Source: Pseudomonas sp. G34 (lineage in GTDB: Bacteria > Pseudomonadota > Gammaproteobacteria > Pseudomonadales > Pseudomonadaceae). From it: a stretch of 64,000 bases of DNA. Every line of letters begins with the position of its first letter. Position 1 is the first letter of the stretch. Below, piece by piece: positions 8,030-17,098 of this stretch. Below the pieces are notes generated by a model. The model saw only the letters and a program-made list of their open reading frames with translations. It was not told the origin of the DNA and searched no databases. Both the position numbers and the translations under genes were made by a program. The stretch spans positions 1 to 64,000 of the forward strand of contig NZ_JAVHZV010000011.1 in assembly GCF_031119625.1 (NCBI RefSeq), given 5' to 3'.

Positions 8030-9202
8030 ATGGCGCTCGACCCCCTAACCATGCTGACGATCACCATCGCCCTGGCCCTGGCGGCCTCGTTGTACTTGGC
8101 CATCGAGTGGCAAACCGTTCGTGAGCCAGCGCTGCTGTTCTGGAGCGCCGGTTTTGCCCTCATCAGTATCGGCTCGACCCTCGCCCTGCTGCGCAGCAGC
8201 GGCCTGCTGCTGGTCGGCATCTGGTTCGCCAACGGCCTGCTGATCATTTCGCACTGGCTGTTCTTCGCCGGCGTGGCGCGCTTTACCGAAACGCGGCTAT
8301 CGCCTGCCTGGTTGCTGGTGGTGGTGATCTGGCTTGCGATGTTGCTGCTGCCGGAAGGCCCTGAGTGGTCGAAGATCATGCTGCTGGTCAATTCGCTGCT
8401 GATCGCCCTGATCACCATCCGGGCCAGCTTCCTGCTGCGCCCGCAGGGCACCTCACTGGGCGCCGGGGCGGCTCAGCTGCGCTTCGTGCTACTGGGCCAT
8501 GGGCTGTTCTATATCGCCAAGACCATTCCGGTGTTGATGCCCGGCACCTTGATCGATCTGGCCGCTTTTCGCGGCGAGATCATTCAGATATCGCTGGTGG
8601 AAGGCGTGATGGCCTTGATGCTGATCGCCCTGTCGATGACCGGCACCGTGCGCTATCGCCGCGAGAAGCGCATCGAGCGCCTGGCCGCGCGCGACCCGTT
8701 GACCGCCATGTACAACCGCCGCGCCCTGGAGGCACGGGCGCCACGCCTGCTCAACGGTGTATCCGCTGCACACCCCGGCGCGCTGCTGCTGATCGATATC
8801 GACAACTTCAAACAGGTCAACGACCTGCATGGCCACGCGGCCGGCGACAGGTTGCTGGTGGTGCTGGGCGAAATGATTCGCCGGGCCTTGCCCGAAGGGG
8901 CGTTGGCGGCGCGCTTGGGTGGCGATGAATTCGTGATACTGCTCCGGGATGCGTCCCCCCAGCGCATCACCGACCTGGCTGACCTGCTGCGCCAGCAGTT
9001 TCAGAGCGCCGCTGCGCAGGCGTTCGCCACGCCCGAAGCGGTGACCCTGAGCATCGGTGCCAGTCTGTACGACCAGCCCCCGGCCAGCCTGGCGGCGCTG
9101 ATCGAACAGGGCGACGTGGCGCTGTACCAATCCAAGCGCGGCGGGCGCGACCGCCTGCGCCTGGTCGATCGCACCGCCAATGCCGAGCTGCTGGCGGGCT
9201 AG
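8030..9202 (+). CDS. Membrane diguanylate cyclase (GGDEF), no I-site
   Basis: 390 residues: six or seven transmembrane segments over residues about 5-205, a short linker (YRREKRIERLAARDPLTAMYNRR) and a GGDEF domain ending near residue 385. The catalytic motif is intact (ARLGGDEFVILL), so it should make cyclic di-GMP from two GTP. The residues before it (PEGALAARL) lack the RxxD inhibitory site five residues upstream, so product inhibition through that site is not expected. The start at 8030 gives a natural hydrophobic N-terminus; the frame is open from 7934. It meets the DUF2076 gene tail to tail, with palindrome GCTGGCGCGCCAGC between the stops. Confidence 0.85.
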   Translation: MALDPLTMLTITIALALAASLYLAIEWQTVREPALLFWSAGFALISIGSTLALLRSSGLLLVGIWFANGLLIISHWLFFAGVARFTETRLSPAWLLVVVIWLAMLLLPEGPEWSKIMLLVNSLLIALITIRASFLLRPQGTSLGAGAAQLRFVLLGHGLFYIAKTIPVLMPGTLIDLAAFRGEIIQISLVEGVMALMLIALSMTGTVRYRREKRIERLAARDPLTAMYNRRALEARAPRLLNGVSAAHPGALLLIDIDNFKQVNDLHGHAAGDRLLVVLGEMIRRALPEGALAARLGGDEFVILLRDASPQRITDLADLLRQQFQSAAAQAFATPEAVTLSIGASLYDQPPASLAALIEQGDVALYQSKRGGRDRLRLVDRTANAELLAG

Positions 9203-9221
9203 CTGGCGCGCCAGCCGGGCC

Positions 9222-9899
9222 TCAACTGAACATGCTGTCGTCGTCGAAGAAGTCCGAGCTGTCGAAGGCATCGGTGTCGATGTCGTTGTTATCGATAGCT
9301 TCGTTGCTGGCGTACGGTGCATCACCCAGGTCACTGGCGAAGCTGTCCTGCATGGGCGCGTCTTCGCGGATCACTTCGACGATCTCTTGCGGCTGGTTGT
9401 GATGGAACATGCTGGTCAGCAGATCCGCCACCACGACCCCACCGGCCACACCGGCTGCGGTCTGCAATGCGCCGCGCATGAAACCACCACCCTGCACCAC
9501 CGGCGCCGCGCCAGGCATGGCCGCCGGTGCGGCCGCCGCAGCCGGAGCATTCTGGGAAAAACGCGTTTCGCCCCAGCCGCTCGGCCGCTGGCTCGGCTGC
9601 GGCGCATTGGCCGGCTGGCCGCCACCGAACAGCCCGGAAAGAAAGCCGCCACTGCCGGAGCGCTGGCGCTGCGCATCGGCCGTCTGGGCTTCCAGTTCCC
9701 GCACGCGCTGGTCCAGGCGCTTGATCGCGGCCTCCTGAATCAGCAAGGCCTGGGCCATGTAGTACGGCGCCGCAGGTTGCCGGGCCAGATGACGCCTGAT
9801 CTGCGCCTCGGCGTCGGCATCGCGTAGCCCGCCCTCGTGCTCGGCCTCTTGCAGGCGGGTGAACAGGCCATCGATCAGGGTTTGCTCGTCGGAATTCAT
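9222..9899 (-). CDS. DUF2076 domain-containing protein
   Basis: 225 residues matching DUF2076. The N-terminal helical part (MNSDEQTLIDGLFTRLQEAE...AAPYYMAQALLIQEAAIKRLDQRVRELE, about 1-75) is followed by a Gly/Ala/Pro/Gln-rich linker with FLSGLFGGG, a short hydrophobic AAGVAGGVVVADLL segment, and a strongly acidic Asp/Asn tail ending DSSDFFDDDSMFS. The family is widespread in proteobacteria and described as periplasmic ligand-binding sensor-like, but no function is proven. GAGG precedes the ATG. It converges with the diguanylate cyclase gene. Confidence 0.85.
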   Translation of the reverse strand: MNSDEQTLIDGLFTRLQEAEHEGGLRDADAEAQIRRHLARQPAAPYYMAQALLIQEAAIKRLDQRVRELEAQTADAQRQRSGSGGFLSGLFGGGQPANAPQPSQRPSGWGETRFSQNAPAAAAAPAAMPGAAPVVQGGGFMRGALQTAAGVAGGVVVADLLTSMFHHNQPQEIVEVIREDAPMQDSFASDLGDAPYASNEAIDNNDIDTDAFDSSDFFDDDSMFS

Positions 9900-10154
9900 G
9901 GGTGCCTCGCTTGAGCAATAGAGAAATGCACATCCCTGTTCAAGGTGCCGCGCGGCGCCCGGCGCCGCTGAATCGATATATTGGAGTGAACGACAAAATT
10001 ACAAGTTCCGGCCTGGCTGCAGAAACCCGGCGGCAGTTCCGCCGGCCTGTGGCGAGGTCGTGAACACCCTCCCGGGCGACGTATCTGGGCAGGCCAATGC
10101 GCCAAAGTGGGGCGATCATCCAGACAGGGTTCAATAACCACAAGGAGAGCCGGG

Positions 10155-11012
10155 ATGAAAGACTCAGCGCGCGGCCTGCTGCTGGTCACCAGCGGCATCG
10201 TGCTGCTCAGCTTCGATGGCCTGCTGGTGCGCCTGGTGAACGCCGATGGCTGGAGCATCGTGTTCTGGCGCGGGCTGCTGATGTTCATCGCCCTGGGCGC
10301 CTTCTCGCTGTCAGCCAGAAGCCGGGCAAGCCTGGGCGCCAAGCCGCTACCCAGTGCCGTTTCGGCCGTGCTGCTGGCACTGATCTCGATCTTCTTCGTG
10401 CTGGGGGTCATCCACACCACGGTAGCCAACGTGGTGGTCATTCTCAGCACGGCGCCGCTGTTCGCCGCACTGTTCACGCGCTTCTTCCTGCGTGAAGCAG
10501 TGGCGCTACGCACCTGGCTGGCGATCGGCGTAGCGACCCTGGGCATCGTGCTGGTATTCGCCGGCTCCTTCTCCACCAGCGACCTGTTGGGCAACGGCTA
10601 TGCGCTGCTGTCTTCGCTGGCGCTGGGCGCCAACCTCACCTTGCTGCGCCGCCATTCCAGCCTGGCCCGCATGCCGCTGATCGCCCTTGGCGGGCTGGTC
10701 GCCGCGCTGATCGCCCTGCCCAAGGCGCAGCCCTTCGGGCTCGATCAGGCCAGCTACCTGGCGCTGGGGATGATGGGGCTGCTGCAGATGCCGCTGGCCA
10801 CCTTGCTGATCAACAGCGCGACGCGCTACCTGCCATCCGCCGAGGTGGCGTTGTTCTACCTGCTGGAAAGCGTGCTGGGCACCCTGTGGGTCTGGTATTT
10901 CCTGAGCGAGGTGCCAGCCCAGGCCACGCTGTACGGCGGTGCGCTGGTAATCGCCACGCTGGTGGTGCATGCCGGTTTCACCCTGCGCGCCCGCCCCGCC
11001 TTGCCGGCCTGA
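10155..11012 (+). CDS. EamA/DMT superfamily transporter
   Basis: 285 residues with ten predicted transmembrane helices in two five-helix repeats, the drug/metabolite transporter fold. Typical features are SFDGLLVRLVNADGW at the start, FWRGLLMFIAL, and FYLLESVLGTLWVWYFLSEVP in the second repeat. It likely exports or imports a small metabolite across the inner membrane; the substrate is unknown. The start is set by AAGGAG nine bases upstream of ATG 10155. No obvious operon partner. Confidence 0.85.
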   Translation: MKDSARGLLLVTSGIVLLSFDGLLVRLVNADGWSIVFWRGLLMFIALGAFSLSARSRASLGAKPLPSAVSAVLLALISIFFVLGVIHTTVANVVVILSTAPLFAALFTRFFLREAVALRTWLAIGVATLGIVLVFAGSFSTSDLLGNGYALLSSLALGANLTLLRRHSSLARMPLIALGGLVAALIALPKAQPFGLDQASYLALGMMGLLQMPLATLLINSATRYLPSAEVALFYLLESVLGTLWVWYFLSEVPAQATLYGGALVIATLVVHAGFTLRARPALPA

Positions 11013-11120
11013 GGCCTGAGCCGGCAGCGCGAATACGCACGCCCATGTCGACCCCAGACAACCGGGGAGTCAGCACGGGCCCTAAGGTGAACCACCTTCG
11101 TCCAACACCAGGAGCCGCTC

Positions 11121-11468
11121 ATGGCCAACAAACCGATTACCGTACTGCGCGACACCCAGCCAATGCCCGTCGTCGACGCCTGCAAATGGGAGCGTCTCGA
11201 GGGCGACCCGCACACGGTCAACCTCAACGCCTACACCAGCGACGACGGCAGCAAGATCATGGGTACCTGGATCTGCACCCCCGGTAAATGGCGGGTGGAA
11301 TACGTGAAATGGGAGTACTGCCACTTCCAAGAAGGCTATTGCATCATCACCCCGGACGGCATGGCGCCGATCCACCTCAAGGCCGGCGATATCTTCGTCG
11401 TCGAGCCAGGCATGAAAGGCACCTGGGAAGTGGTCGAAACCGTGCGCAAGTACTTCGTGTTCGCCTGA
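11121..11468 (+). CDS. Cupin-fold protein (COG3450 type)
   Basis: 115 residues forming a single small beta barrel. The cupin motifs are visible as WRVEYVKWEYCHFQEGYCIITPDG and FVVEPGMKGTWEVVETVRKYFVF; this branch (EutQ/ethanolamine-like cupin) usually lacks the full His set for a metal. It probably binds a small metabolite. CAGGAGCC precedes the ATG. It stands alone, 108 bases after the EamA gene and 242 bases before the gluconolactonase-like gene. Confidence 0.8.
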   Translation: MANKPITVLRDTQPMPVVDACKWERLEGDPHTVNLNAYTSDDGSKIMGTWICTPGKWRVEYVKWEYCHFQEGYCIITPDGMAPIHLKAGDIFVVEPGMKGTWEVVETVRKYFVFA

Positions 11469-11710
11469 CCCTCCAACGCTTGTGGCCACCGCGACTGCAG
11501 TGGCCAATCAACAAGTCATCGGATAACCAAGGGGCTTATTGGCACCCATCAAGCGCTGCACCATCGATAAAAATAGTTAAATATCAATTAGATATATAGA
11601 TACTCTGTCGGCACTCTCCCTGAAGCCACGATAAGGTCTTCCATGGTTGTCGTACATCTTGTAGGTTGTTAGCGCCGTTTCGGCCCGACAATAACAAGAA
11701 GGGACATGAC

Positions 11711-12799
11711 ATGAACGACACCCCGCAACCTGGCCATTCACGCCGCCGCTTTCTCAAGCACTCATTGCTCTGCTCCGCCGCTGCCGCAGGCGCCGGCTCC
11801 TTGCTGCCGCAACTGGCCAGCGCCGCCCAACCGCTTGGCCTGCGCTACCCGGACAATGCCGTAAAGGCGCTCGATGACAGCTTCCTGCAACTGCGCCTGT
11901 TCAATGCCAGCGTGGAGAAGCTCGCCGATGGCCTGCGCTGGGCCGAAGGCCCGGTATGGTTCGGTGACGGCCGCTATCTGCTGGTCAGCGACATTCCCAA
12001 CAACCGCATCATGCGCTGGGACGAGATCAGCCAGACCCTGGGCGTCTACCGCCAACCGTCGAACTATGCCAACGGCCTGGTGCGCGACACCCAGGGCCGC
12101 CTGATCGCCTGCGAAGGCTCTACCACCCAGGAGCTGGGGCGGCGCATCACCCGTACCGAACACGACGGGCGGATCACCGTGCTGGCCGACAAGTTCGACG
12201 GCAAGCGCTTCAACTCGCCGAACGACGTGGTAGTCAAGCGCGATGGCTCGGTGTGGTTCACCGACCCACCCTTCCAGACCGGCAACTTCTACGAGGGCTA
12301 CAAGATCGAGCCCGAGCTGCCCCATGGCGTCTACCGCATCGACGGCGACAGCGGCCAGGTCAGCCGCGTGGCCGACGACCTGGGCGGCCCCAATGGCCTT
12401 TGTTTTTCGCCGGACGAGAAGACGCTGTACATCGTCGAAGGGCGTGCCAAGCCCAACCGTCTGGTCTGGGCCTACCCGGTGAACGACGACGGCACCCTCG
12501 GCCAGCGCCGCAAACACATCGAAGCCACCGACACCGGTGCCCTGGACGGCATCAAGTGCGATGAATTCGGCAACCTGTGGTGCGGCTGGGGCAGCAACGG
12601 CTCACCAGAAAGCGAGCCGGAAAAGCTCGACGGCGTGCGGGTGTTCAACAGCGCAGGCAAGGCCATCGGCCATATCGCCTTGCCGGAGCGCTGCGCCAAC
12701 CTGTGCTTTGGCGGTGAGAAAGGCAATCGCCTGTTCATGGCCAGCAGCCACGCGCTCTATTCGATCTTCGTCAACGCCCGGGGCGCGACGCTGGTGTGA
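11711..12799 (+). CDS. Tat-exported SMP-30/gluconolactonase family protein
   Basis: 362 residues. The N-terminus has a twin-arginine signal (SRRRFLKHSLLCSAAAAGAGSLLPQLASAA), so the folded protein should be exported to the periplasm. The rest is a six-bladed propeller of the SMP-30/gluconolactonase family: LRWAEGPVWFGDGRYLLVSDIPNNRIMRW, NSPNDVVVKRDGSVWFTDPPF and GPNGLCFSPDEKTLYIVEG carry the Glu, Asn and Asp metal ligands. It likely hydrolyses a sugar lactone or related ester. AAGGG supports the start. The upstream 11469-11710 gap contains an AT-rich stretch (about 11565-11600) that may hold the promoter. Confidence 0.85.
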   Translation: MNDTPQPGHSRRRFLKHSLLCSAAAAGAGSLLPQLASAAQPLGLRYPDNAVKALDDSFLQLRLFNASVEKLADGLRWAEGPVWFGDGRYLLVSDIPNNRIMRWDEISQTLGVYRQPSNYANGLVRDTQGRLIACEGSTTQELGRRITRTEHDGRITVLADKFDGKRFNSPNDVVVKRDGSVWFTDPPFQTGNFYEGYKIEPELPHGVYRIDGDSGQVSRVADDLGGPNGLCFSPDEKTLYIVEGRAKPNRLVWAYPVNDDGTLGQRRKHIEATDTGALDGIKCDEFGNLWCGWGSNGSPESEPEKLDGVRVFNSAGKAIGHIALPERCANLCFGGEKGNRLFMASSHALYSIFVNARGATLV

Positions 12800-12807
12800 A
12801 CGGCAGC

Positions 12808-12836
12808 GATCAAGCCTGGGCAGGCCGGGCTTGATC
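12808..12836. terminator. Hairpin after the gluconolactonase-like gene
   Basis: GATCAAGCC (12808-12816) pairs with GGCTTGATC (12828-12836), nine bases after the stop codon. No T-run follows, so termination may need Rho or another factor. The following stretch to 13139 (about 300 bases) shows no convincing gene. Confidence 0.5.
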
Positions 12837-13139
12837 GACACGCGTCACTCGATGGTGCCGATAGACCAGGCCAGCCAACACCACGACTGCTCCCCCACGC
12901 CCCCATAGCGGCCGGGCCCTGGGCAAGCAGCTACTGGTGAAAGCTTCGGCGACGCCAGGCCGCGACGCTGGCGATGCACAGGCCTCGAGCAGCGTGCGCA
13001 CGCGCAAATATCCCTAGTAGCACAGGGCCAGCTTCGTGCAGAATTGCCCCCATACTCACTTCCCCTCTCCTACCAAACGGCGCAGCCGCCAGGACACGCC
13101 GACAACGGCGTGCGCCAAGGCGACCCGAAGGACGTTTCG

Positions 13140-14174
<1,035 letters not shown>

Positions 14175-14197
14175 GCACGGCCTGGCGTTGAAACACC

Positions 14198-14241
14198 GGG
14201 TTTTTTCTCGTCGGCAATCTCGTTTGCCGAGGCGAAAACCC
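14198..14241. other. Long imperfect inverted repeat between diguanylate cyclase and HDOD genes
   Basis: GGGTTTT (14198-14204) pairs with AAAACCC (14235-14241), and inside it TCGGCAA (14211-14217) pairs with TTGCCGA (14224-14230). The structure lies just after the cyclase stop and 80 bases before the HDOD start. It could act as a terminator or attenuator; the long T-run is on the 5' side of the inner stem when read on the plus strand. Confidence 0.5.
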
Positions 14242-14322
14242 AGCTGTAGAGCTGGCACGCGCCAACAGCGCGGCTATGCTGAAACTCCATATAGTCCCCC
14301 GGTTTTCCCCCAGGAGCTTCAT

Positions 14323-15144
14323 ATGGATATCGCCAGCCTGTTCGCCGAATTGCACACCCTGCCCACCGTCCCCAAGGTCGCCCAGGATCTGATCCAGCAG
14401 TTCGACAACCCCACCACCAACCTGGAAAGCGTGGCGCGTAATATCGAGCGTGACCCGGTGGTCGCCGCCAAGGTACTGCGCCTGGCCAACTCGGCGCGCT
14501 TTCGCGGCTCGCGCGATGCCAGCAGCGTCGAGGACGCCGCCATGCGCCTGGGCTTCAACACCCTGCGCACCCTGGTGCTGGCTTCGGCGATGACCGGTGC
14601 CTTCAAGGTCGATACCGGCTTCAACCTGAAAAAGTTCTGGCTGCGCAGCTTCCGCGTGGCGAGCATCGCCCGCGCCCTGGCCAAGCAGCTCAAGCTCGAC
14701 GCGGACGCCGCCTTTACCTGCGGAATGATGCACAACATCGGCGAGTTGCTGATCCAGACCGGCGCCCCGGACTTCGCCCGGCGCCTGAACCGCCACCCGC
14801 AACGTGAAGCCGCGGCCCACGCCGCCGAGGAAACCATGCAGCTGGGCTTCGGCTACCCGGAAGTCGGCGCCGAGCTGGCACGCCGCTGGCAGTTACCGGC
14901 GCTGATCCAGAACGCCATCGCCTACCAGAACAAACCGTCCCAGACGCCGGGCGACGGCCAGTATGCGCGCCTGGTGGCCCAGGCCATCCACGTCGAGGAA
15001 AGCCTGGAGGCCCATGGCCTGAGCGATGCTGCCAAACAGGATCTGGACGGCCCGCTGTTCGAGGAAGTGGATCTGGCCAAGCTGTTCGACGCCCTGCCCG
15101 CCGTGCTGGAAGCGGACAAGGCATTTGGCGAGTTGTTGAACTAG
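14323..15144 (+). CDS. HDOD domain protein
   Basis: 273 residues, almost entirely an HDOD domain (residues about 5-205): LPTVPKVAQDLIQQFDNP, RDPVVAAKVLRLANSARF, RLGFNTLRTLVLASAM and a CGMMHNIGELL segment that sits where HD-type phosphohydrolases have HD. HDOD proteins are non-enzymatic regulators linked to signalling and cyclic di-GMP; its place just after a diguanylate cyclase fits that theme. CAGGAG precedes ATG 14323. A GGAGTC/GACTCC hairpin at 15163-15178 follows the gene. Confidence 0.85.
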   Translation: MDIASLFAELHTLPTVPKVAQDLIQQFDNPTTNLESVARNIERDPVVAAKVLRLANSARFRGSRDASSVEDAAMRLGFNTLRTLVLASAMTGAFKVDTGFNLKKFWLRSFRVASIARALAKQLKLDADAAFTCGMMHNIGELLIQTGAPDFARRLNRHPQREAAAHAAEETMQLGFGYPEVGAELARRWQLPALIQNAIAYQNKPSQTPGDGQYARLVAQAIHVEESLEAHGLSDAAKQDLDGPLFEEVDLAKLFDALPAVLEADKAFGELLN

Positions 15145-15162
15145 AGCGGGGCGAGGGCTGCT

Positions 15163-15178
15163 GGAGTCGGTCGACTCC
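15163..15178. terminator. Hairpin downstream of the HDOD gene
   Basis: GGAGTC-GGTC-GACTCC, 19 bases after the HDOD stop codon. Short, with no T-run, so only a weak or Rho-dependent terminator candidate. Confidence 0.35.
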
Positions 15179-15318
15179 GGCAGAGCGGTCAGCGGGCCGT
15201 GATGAAGCCCCCAGCGGCCCGTTTCCATCCCAGGCACCGCGCCACCTTTGGCCAATGTCCATTCAGCGATATCGGCTCAGTTGCCACCAATGGGCGTTTC
15301 ACGCTGAGGGCAACTGCC

Positions 15319-15726
15319 TTACTCGGCGGTATCCGGGCGCTTGGCTGTCTGCGCGAAGGTCATGATCACATCACGCACCACCTTGCGCTGCCCGGCAGGC
15401 AGGGCGAGAAAGGCTTCGATGGCTTCTCGCTCGGGGTAGAACTGCGGATCTTCCCAGCGGCCGCGCTGCTCGCGCACGGCCATGGCTGCGCGCTCGCCGA
15501 AACGCAGCGCCTGCGGTTCGACACGCAGCCAGTCGGCCAGCACCTGCAATTTGTCCTGGGAGGGAATGGCCTCGCCGCGCAGCCATCGCGACACGGCCTG
15601 GAACGTCACCGAGCGCCCCCAGTAGCGGGAGTTGAACTCCCGCTCCAGCACGGCGGGACGATCAGGGTAGCCTGCGGCGAGCATGGCATCGCGCAGGCGC
15701 TGGGCAAATTCGGTTTTCTCGGTCAT
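15319..15726 (-). CDS. Helix-turn-helix regulator (phage-repressor-like)
   Basis: 135 residues. The N-terminal 70 residues form a lambda-repressor-like helix-turn-helix: FAQRLRDAMLAAGYPDRPAVLEREFN, then SVTFQAVSRWLRGEAIPSQDKLQVLADWLRVEP, where the recognition helix is TFQAVSRWLRG. The remainder is charged and helical with no peptidase motif, so it is not a LexA/CI-type self-cleaving repressor. It is divergent from the BRO-N gene at 15840 across 113 bases containing a perfect AT-rich palindrome that overlaps both likely promoters, so it probably represses both genes. Its own Shine-Dalgarno is weak. Confidence 0.75.
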   Translation of the reverse strand: MTEKTEFAQRLRDAMLAAGYPDRPAVLEREFNSRYWGRSVTFQAVSRWLRGEAIPSQDKLQVLADWLRVEPQALRFGERAAMAVREQRGRWEDPQFYPEREAIEAFLALPAGQRKVVRDVIMTFAQTAKRPDTAE

Positions 15727-15754
15727 GGGCGGACGTTAAATTCCGCTTCCATGC

Positions 15755-15787
15755 TTGATTGAACATACGGTTTAATTATAAATTAAA
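15755..15787. promoter_or_regulatory. Divergent promoter pair with 17-bp AT palindrome
   Basis: TTTAATT-ATA-AATTAAA (15771-15787) is a perfect inverted repeat. A rightward promoter TTGATT (15755-15760), 16 bases, TATAAA (15777-15782) would serve the BRO-N gene; a leftward TATAAT (complement of 15775-15780) would serve the regulator gene, though its -35 is poor. Both -10 elements fall inside the palindrome, so a bound repressor would close both. Confidence 0.6.
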
Positions 15788-15839
15788 TTCATGGTTTCAT
15801 CACGGGCGCTGTGACGCTGATCATGCACAAGGAGGTGCC

Positions 15840-16292
15840 ATGAACTACGCAAGATCATTTCACTTCGAGGGGCGGCCAATCGCCGTTCACGCCAGCGCCG
15901 ATGGGCGCCTGTGGTTCTGTGCAGAGGCCATCTGTGCGGTGCTGTGCTTTTCCGATAGCCAGGCGGCGCTGCTCTACCACTGCAAGCCCAGCGGCATCCT
16001 GTTCGGTAACGAGGCGTCACCCCAGGCGATGATCGATCTGCGCAACGTGCTTCAGCTCAGCCATCACAGCCCGCCAGGCCGCGCCGCTCGCCTCCACGAC
16101 TGGCTGTGCAACTGCGTGTTGGCTTCGCAGCTCGGCCATGCGGGCAAACCGCAGCGTCACCAGCTCAGCACCCATGACCAGCAGCTGCAGCTGCTGCGCT
16201 GGCAGGAGAGCTGGTGGCTGGAAATGCAGGATGCCGTGGAGCTGTTCGGCAGCGGTAATGAGCCGCTGCCGCGCCCTGCTCATCCTGAATGA
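15840..16292 (+). CDS. BRO-N (phage antirepressor-like) domain protein
   Basis: 150 residues. The first 85 match the BRO-N fold seen in phage antirepressors and baculovirus BRO proteins: SFHFEGRPIAVHASADGRLWFCAEAICAVLCFSD. The rest (QLQLLRWQESWWLEMQDAVELFGSG) is helical and not recognised; no KilA-C or ANT domain follows. AAGGAGG seven bases before ATG is a near-perfect ribosome-binding site. It is divergent from a phage-type helix-turn-helix gene, the arrangement of a repressor/antirepressor module, but no other phage gene is nearby. Function inferred only from domain and context. Confidence 0.7.
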   Translation: MNYARSFHFEGRPIAVHASADGRLWFCAEAICAVLCFSDSQAALLYHCKPSGILFGNEASPQAMIDLRNVLQLSHHSPPGRAARLHDWLCNCVLASQLGHAGKPQRHQLSTHDQQLQLLRWQESWWLEMQDAVELFGSGNEPLPRPAHPE

Positions 16293-16298
16293 GCGGTT

Positions 16299-16946
16299 TC
16301 AGGCACGCAGACAGCACTGCTTGTACTTCTTGCCGCTACCGCAGGTGCAGGGGTCGTTACGGCCGACCTTGGTCTCTTCCCGGCGTACCGGCAGCAGTGG
16401 CTCCAGATGCTGCTGCCAGTAGTCGTAGAGCGCCAGCGCTGCTGGTTCGACGCTGGCGACCGAGGCGTCATACGCCTCGTCGGACATGGCGTTGAGCGCC
16501 TCCACACCCTCTTCACTACCGTGCAGGGTGATGCTCGCCAGGGCGGCCGCCTGCACGTCGGGCAGCTCGGCGTCGATCCAGCCGGCCACCTGGGCGCCGC
16601 GCAGGTAACCCGCGCACCATTGCGAGACGATGAGTTTTTCACCCTTGCCCTTGTCGTCCGCCAGGAAGATCGCCTCGTAGTCATCGGGCTCCTCGCCAAG
16701 CATATAGGCGGCTTCGCTCATCAGCTCGACGGCCAGCTTGGTAAAGCGCTCGCCTTCCTTGTCGTTGGCCCATTTGGGCAACTGCTCAGCCCAGATGTGG
16801 GGATACCAGGTGCCGGGGTCGACCTGCCGCGGGCCGGACACGATGGCCGCGAAATAGCCGTCCAGCTCGCTGGCGGAAAGAATCGAGTCGTCGTTGCCGT
16901 ACTTGAGCAACAACTGATCGAGCTTTTCGAGCCCTCTGTTATCCAT
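16299..16946 (-). CDS. YecA/UPF0149 family protein with C-terminal SEC-C motif
   Basis: 215 residues. The N-terminal part ([36 protein letters not shown]) is UPF0149. The last 20 residues ([18 protein letters not shown]) form the SEC-C zinc-binding motif, the same module as at the SecA C-terminus. E. coli YecA, a related protein, binds SecA and ribosomes; a similar role in protein targeting is plausible. It ends seven bases from the BRO-N gene on the other strand, and its promoter region is shared with the divergent rlhA gene. Confidence 0.85.
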   Translation of the reverse strand: MDNRGLEKLDQLLLKYGNDDSILSASELDGYFAAIVSGPRQVDPGTWYPHIWAEQLPKWANDKEGERFTKLAVELMSEAAYMLGEEPDDYEAIFLADDKGKGEKLIVSQWCAGYLRGAQVAGWIDAELPDVQAAALASITLHGSEEGVEALNAMSDEAYDASVASVEPAALALYDYWQQHLEPLLPVRREETKVGRNDPCTCGSGKKYKQCCLRA

Positions 16947-17098
16947 CGCAAACGCCCCTCTGAAAAAAGGCCGCTACTTTCCCACAGATGCCCTGCCGCC
17001 GACAGCCTCGCCAGCCGTCCGGCACATCGCGGGTGCCGAGGCGGCGGCAGCCCGGTACAATGCGCCCCTTGCCCGTGTCGCCTGATAAAGAAAAAACC

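Noticed and set aside
12810..13007. Possible 65-residue minus-strand membrane peptide
   Set aside because: No ribosome-binding site and unusual Arg/Ala composition; no family resemblance.
15319..16292. Possible prophage edge
   Set aside because: No integrase, structural genes or attachment repeats nearby; flanking genes (HDOD, YecA) are ordinary chromosomal genes.
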